From assembly GCF_900104925.1 (NCBI RefSeq), contig NZ_LT629735.1, positions 3,765,001 to 3,829,000 of the forward strand: a stretch of DNA of 64,000 nucleotides, written 5' to 3'. This stretch comes from Opitutus sp. GAS368. GTDB taxonomy: Bacteria > Verrucomicrobiota > Verrucomicrobiia > Opitutales > Opitutaceae. The notes under the pieces were generated by a model. The model saw nothing but the letters and a program-made list of their open reading frames with translations, was not told the DNA's origin and searched no databases. This document shows, piece by piece, positions 62,316 to 64,000 of this stretch (position 1 is its first letter; each line of letters opens with the position of its first letter). Both the position numbers and the translations under genes were made by a program.

Positions 62316-63554
62316 TTAGGCGGCGAATCGCTTGATAATCAATGTGGAATTTATCCCGAGCATGCCGAAGGAATTGTTCAGGATCACGTCCATGCGTTTT
62401 GCCTTAACCGGTTGATTGATAACCAGACCGGGAATATCACACTGGGGATCCAGTTCGTCGATGTTGATGGTCGGATGCACGACAAGGTCGTCGAAGCTGG
62501 GCAGGTTGCCGGCCAGTTCGAGCGCCCCGGCGGCCCCCATGGCGTGGCCGATGAAACTCTTGGTGTTGTTGATATGCGGCGGGGTGCTCCGGCCCTTGAA
62601 AACCTCGGCGATGGCCTGGCACTCCTGGATGTCGCCCTGGGGGGTCGAGGTGGCGTGCGTGTTCACCAGGTCGATGTCCTCGATGGTCATGCCGGCGTGG
62701 GCGATGGCCTTGCGGACGCACTCGGCCTGGCGCTCCGGGTTGGGCAGCACATAGTCGGTGGCGTCAGAATTGACATGGTAGCCGGCGATCTCGCCGTAGA
62801 TCCTGGCGCCGCGGGCCTGGGCGTCTTCCAGCCGCTCCAGCGTGTAGATGCAGCCGCCCTCCGAGATCACGATGCCGTTGCGGGCCTTGTCGAACGGCCG
62901 GCTGGCCTTGGTCGGGTCGGCGTGCGCCGCGAGGGCGTTCTGGCTCTTGAAACCGGCGAAGATGCCGAAGGTCTGCGGACTCTCGCTGACGCCGCCGCCG
63001 AGGGCGAAGTCGATCTCGCCGAGCCGCAGCATCTGCGCGGCGTGGATCAGGCCCATGTTGCCGGCGGCGCAGGCGGCGCCGATGGTGTAGGCCGGGCCGG
63101 TGATGCCGAGGTTGAGCGACACCTCGCCCGCCGGGTTGTTGGCCACGGTCCGCGGGTTGTGGTGGTGCGTCCAGAACTTCGTGTCGTATTTGAACTGCGA
63201 GATGTTGTAGACCTCGTTCTCGGTCTCGACGTTGCCGTGCTCGGTGATGCCGAGGTAGATGCCGACGCGGCTGCGGTCGCGGGCCTCGAGGTTCACGCCG
63301 GCGTCGGCCAGCGCCTCCCGGGCGCAATAGATGCTGATGCCGCCGGCCCGCGTGCCGATGCGGACGTCCTTCTTTTTCTGGTATTTCAGCGGGTCGAAGG
63401 TGCACATGCCCGCCGGGTGGCGGCCCATGAAGCGGACGTCGACGGTGGTGATGCCGGACACGCCGTTCAGCAGGTTTTTCCGGAACTCGGCCAGCGAGTT
63501 GCCGTTCGGGGCGGTGAGCCCGACGCCGGTGATGACAATGCGGCTTTGCTTCAT
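62316..63554 (-). CDS. Beta-ketoacyl-ACP synthase, FabF-like
   Basis: 412 residues. The triad is C162 in TIGAACAAGN, H300 in NTHATSTPQGD and H337 in SFIGHAMGAAGALELAG, at FabF-like spacing. The C-terminal LNNSFGMLGINSTLIIKRF is usual (NSFGFGG in FabF), but with MLG instead of FGG. The context suggests a specialised elongating enzyme rather than the housekeeping FabF. It is the first gene of the eight-gene minus-strand run. Confidence 0.92.
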   Translation of the reverse strand: MKQSRIVITGVGLTAPNGNSLAEFRKNLLNGVSGITTVDVRFMGRHPAGMCTFDPLKYQKKKDVRIGTRAGGISIYCAREALADAGVNLEARDRSRVGIYLGITEHGNVETENEVYNISQFKYDTKFWTHHHNPRTVANNPAGEVSLNLGITGPAYTIGAACAAGNMGLIHAAQMLRLGEIDFALGGGVSESPQTFGIFAGFKSQNALAAHADPTKASRPFDKARNGIVISEGGCIYTLERLEDAQARGARIYGEIAGYHVNSDATDYVLPNPERQAECVRKAIAHAGMTIEDIDLVNTHATSTPQGDIQECQAIAEVFKGRSTPPHINNTKSFIGHAMGAAGALELAGNLPSFDDLVVHPTINIDELDPQCDIPGLVINQPVKAKRMDVILNNSFGMLGINSTLIIKRFAA

Positions 63555-63621
63555 GCGTGTTTCTCGAAAGGAGCCGATTTACCTAGCCATGGGAAATCGA
63601 AAAGCAATAGAAGTCTGCCCC

Positions 63622-64000
63622 ATGAAAGTGCTCGTCGCCGGCGGAGCCGGATACATCGGAAGTCATTGCGTCCGCCAGCTTACCGCCGCGGGCCACGAGC
63701 CCGTGGTCCTCGACAACCTCGCCTACGGCCACCGCTCCGCCGTGCCGGCGAACGTCAGGTTCCTCGAGGCGAATCTCGGCGACACCGTCGCGCTCGACCG
63801 GATCTTCGCCGCGGAGAAATTCGACCTGGTGATGCACTTCGCGGCCTTCTGCTACGTCGGCGAGTCGGTCAAGGCGCCGATGAAGTATTACATCAACAAC
63901 TGTTCCGCCACCTACGCGTTGCTCGAGACGATGATGCGGCACGGGGTGATGAAGTTCGTCTTCTCCTCCACCTGCGCGACCTTCGGCGTGCCGGCGAAGC
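63622..64000 (+). CDS. galE: UDP-glucose 4-epimerase (N-terminal part)
   Basis: 126 codons are visible before the window ends. MKVLVAGGAGYIGSHCVRQL is the GxxGxxG NAD site of extended short-chain dehydrogenases; VVLDNLAYGHRSAVP and VMHFAAFCYVGESV follow as in GalE, with the catalytic Ser region SSTCATFGVP at the edge. The YxxxK motif is outside the window. It is divergent from the ketosynthase gene, with 67 bp between the starts. Confidence 0.93.
   Translation, partial: MKVLVAGGAGYIGSHCVRQLTAAGHEPVVLDNLAYGHRSAVPANVRFLEANLGDTVALDRIFAAEKFDLVMHFAAFCYVGESVKAPMKYYINNCSATYALLETMMRHGVMKFVFSSTCATFGVPAK

Overview
The window is GC-rich chromosomal DNA from a bacterium that is most likely a verrucomicrobiote of the Opitutaceae type. 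This placement is inference. It rests on the combination of a PadR regulator with tandem orphan MacB-like permeases, oleA/oleB genes, a DUF1302/DUF1329/YCF48/MMPL envelope cluster, Verrucomicrobia-style small lipoproteins, and very many dispersed palindromes. No rRNA, prophage or CRISPR array is visible. There is one tRNA (Lys-TTT).

Layout: 1-10.2 kb holds housekeeping genes (partial M28 peptidase, Ppx/GppA, rsmI, pgi, scpB, an oxidoreductase, rpmA-rplU, an MFS transporter, a 3-methyladenine glycosylase). 10.2-14.0 kb has a DUF3108 protein, a beta-CASP nuclease and an AI-2E/PerM-type permease. 14.1-15.5 kb is an IS110-family element inserted in a nested palindrome. 15.5-22.1 kb is padR, two large permeases and a TonB-C-like lipoprotein. 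22.5-29.5 kb is the MMPL, YCF48, DUF1329, DUF1302 envelope cluster. 29.6-36.6 kb carries uvrA, a DUF4252 protein, dinB, an inositol-phosphatase-family gene and a small GIY-YIG nuclease gene framed by inverted repeats. 36.7-48.5 kb has a second beta-CASP nuclease, apaG, purH, three peptidases, pal, a NarL-type regulator, tRNA-Lys, an ECF sigma/anti-sigma pair and ruvA. 48.5-55.4 kb has dapB-dapA, a PilT-like ATPase and fabD-lepA-lepB. 55.5-63.6 kb is one minus-strand operon-like run (ketosynthase, ACP, two phytoene-desaturase-like oxidoreductases, dehydratase, enoyl reductase, OleA, OleB) that looks like a dedicated fatty-acid/hydrocarbon pathway. A partial galE closes the window.

The most unusual signals lie in the non-coding DNA. 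(1) The IS110 leader can fold into a target-binding loop whose two guide arms match the palindrome family in which the element sits, which points to a bridge-RNA-type recombinase specialised on a REP-like repeat. (2) The same palindrome family occurs as inverted arms around a GIY-YIG nuclease gene. (3) A superfamily of palindromes with TGTAG...CTACA ends occurs about once every 4-5 kb. Copies lie in frame inside uvrA, a CrtI-like gene and the YCF48 gene, and other copies supply stop codons or C-terminal tails to neighbouring genes.
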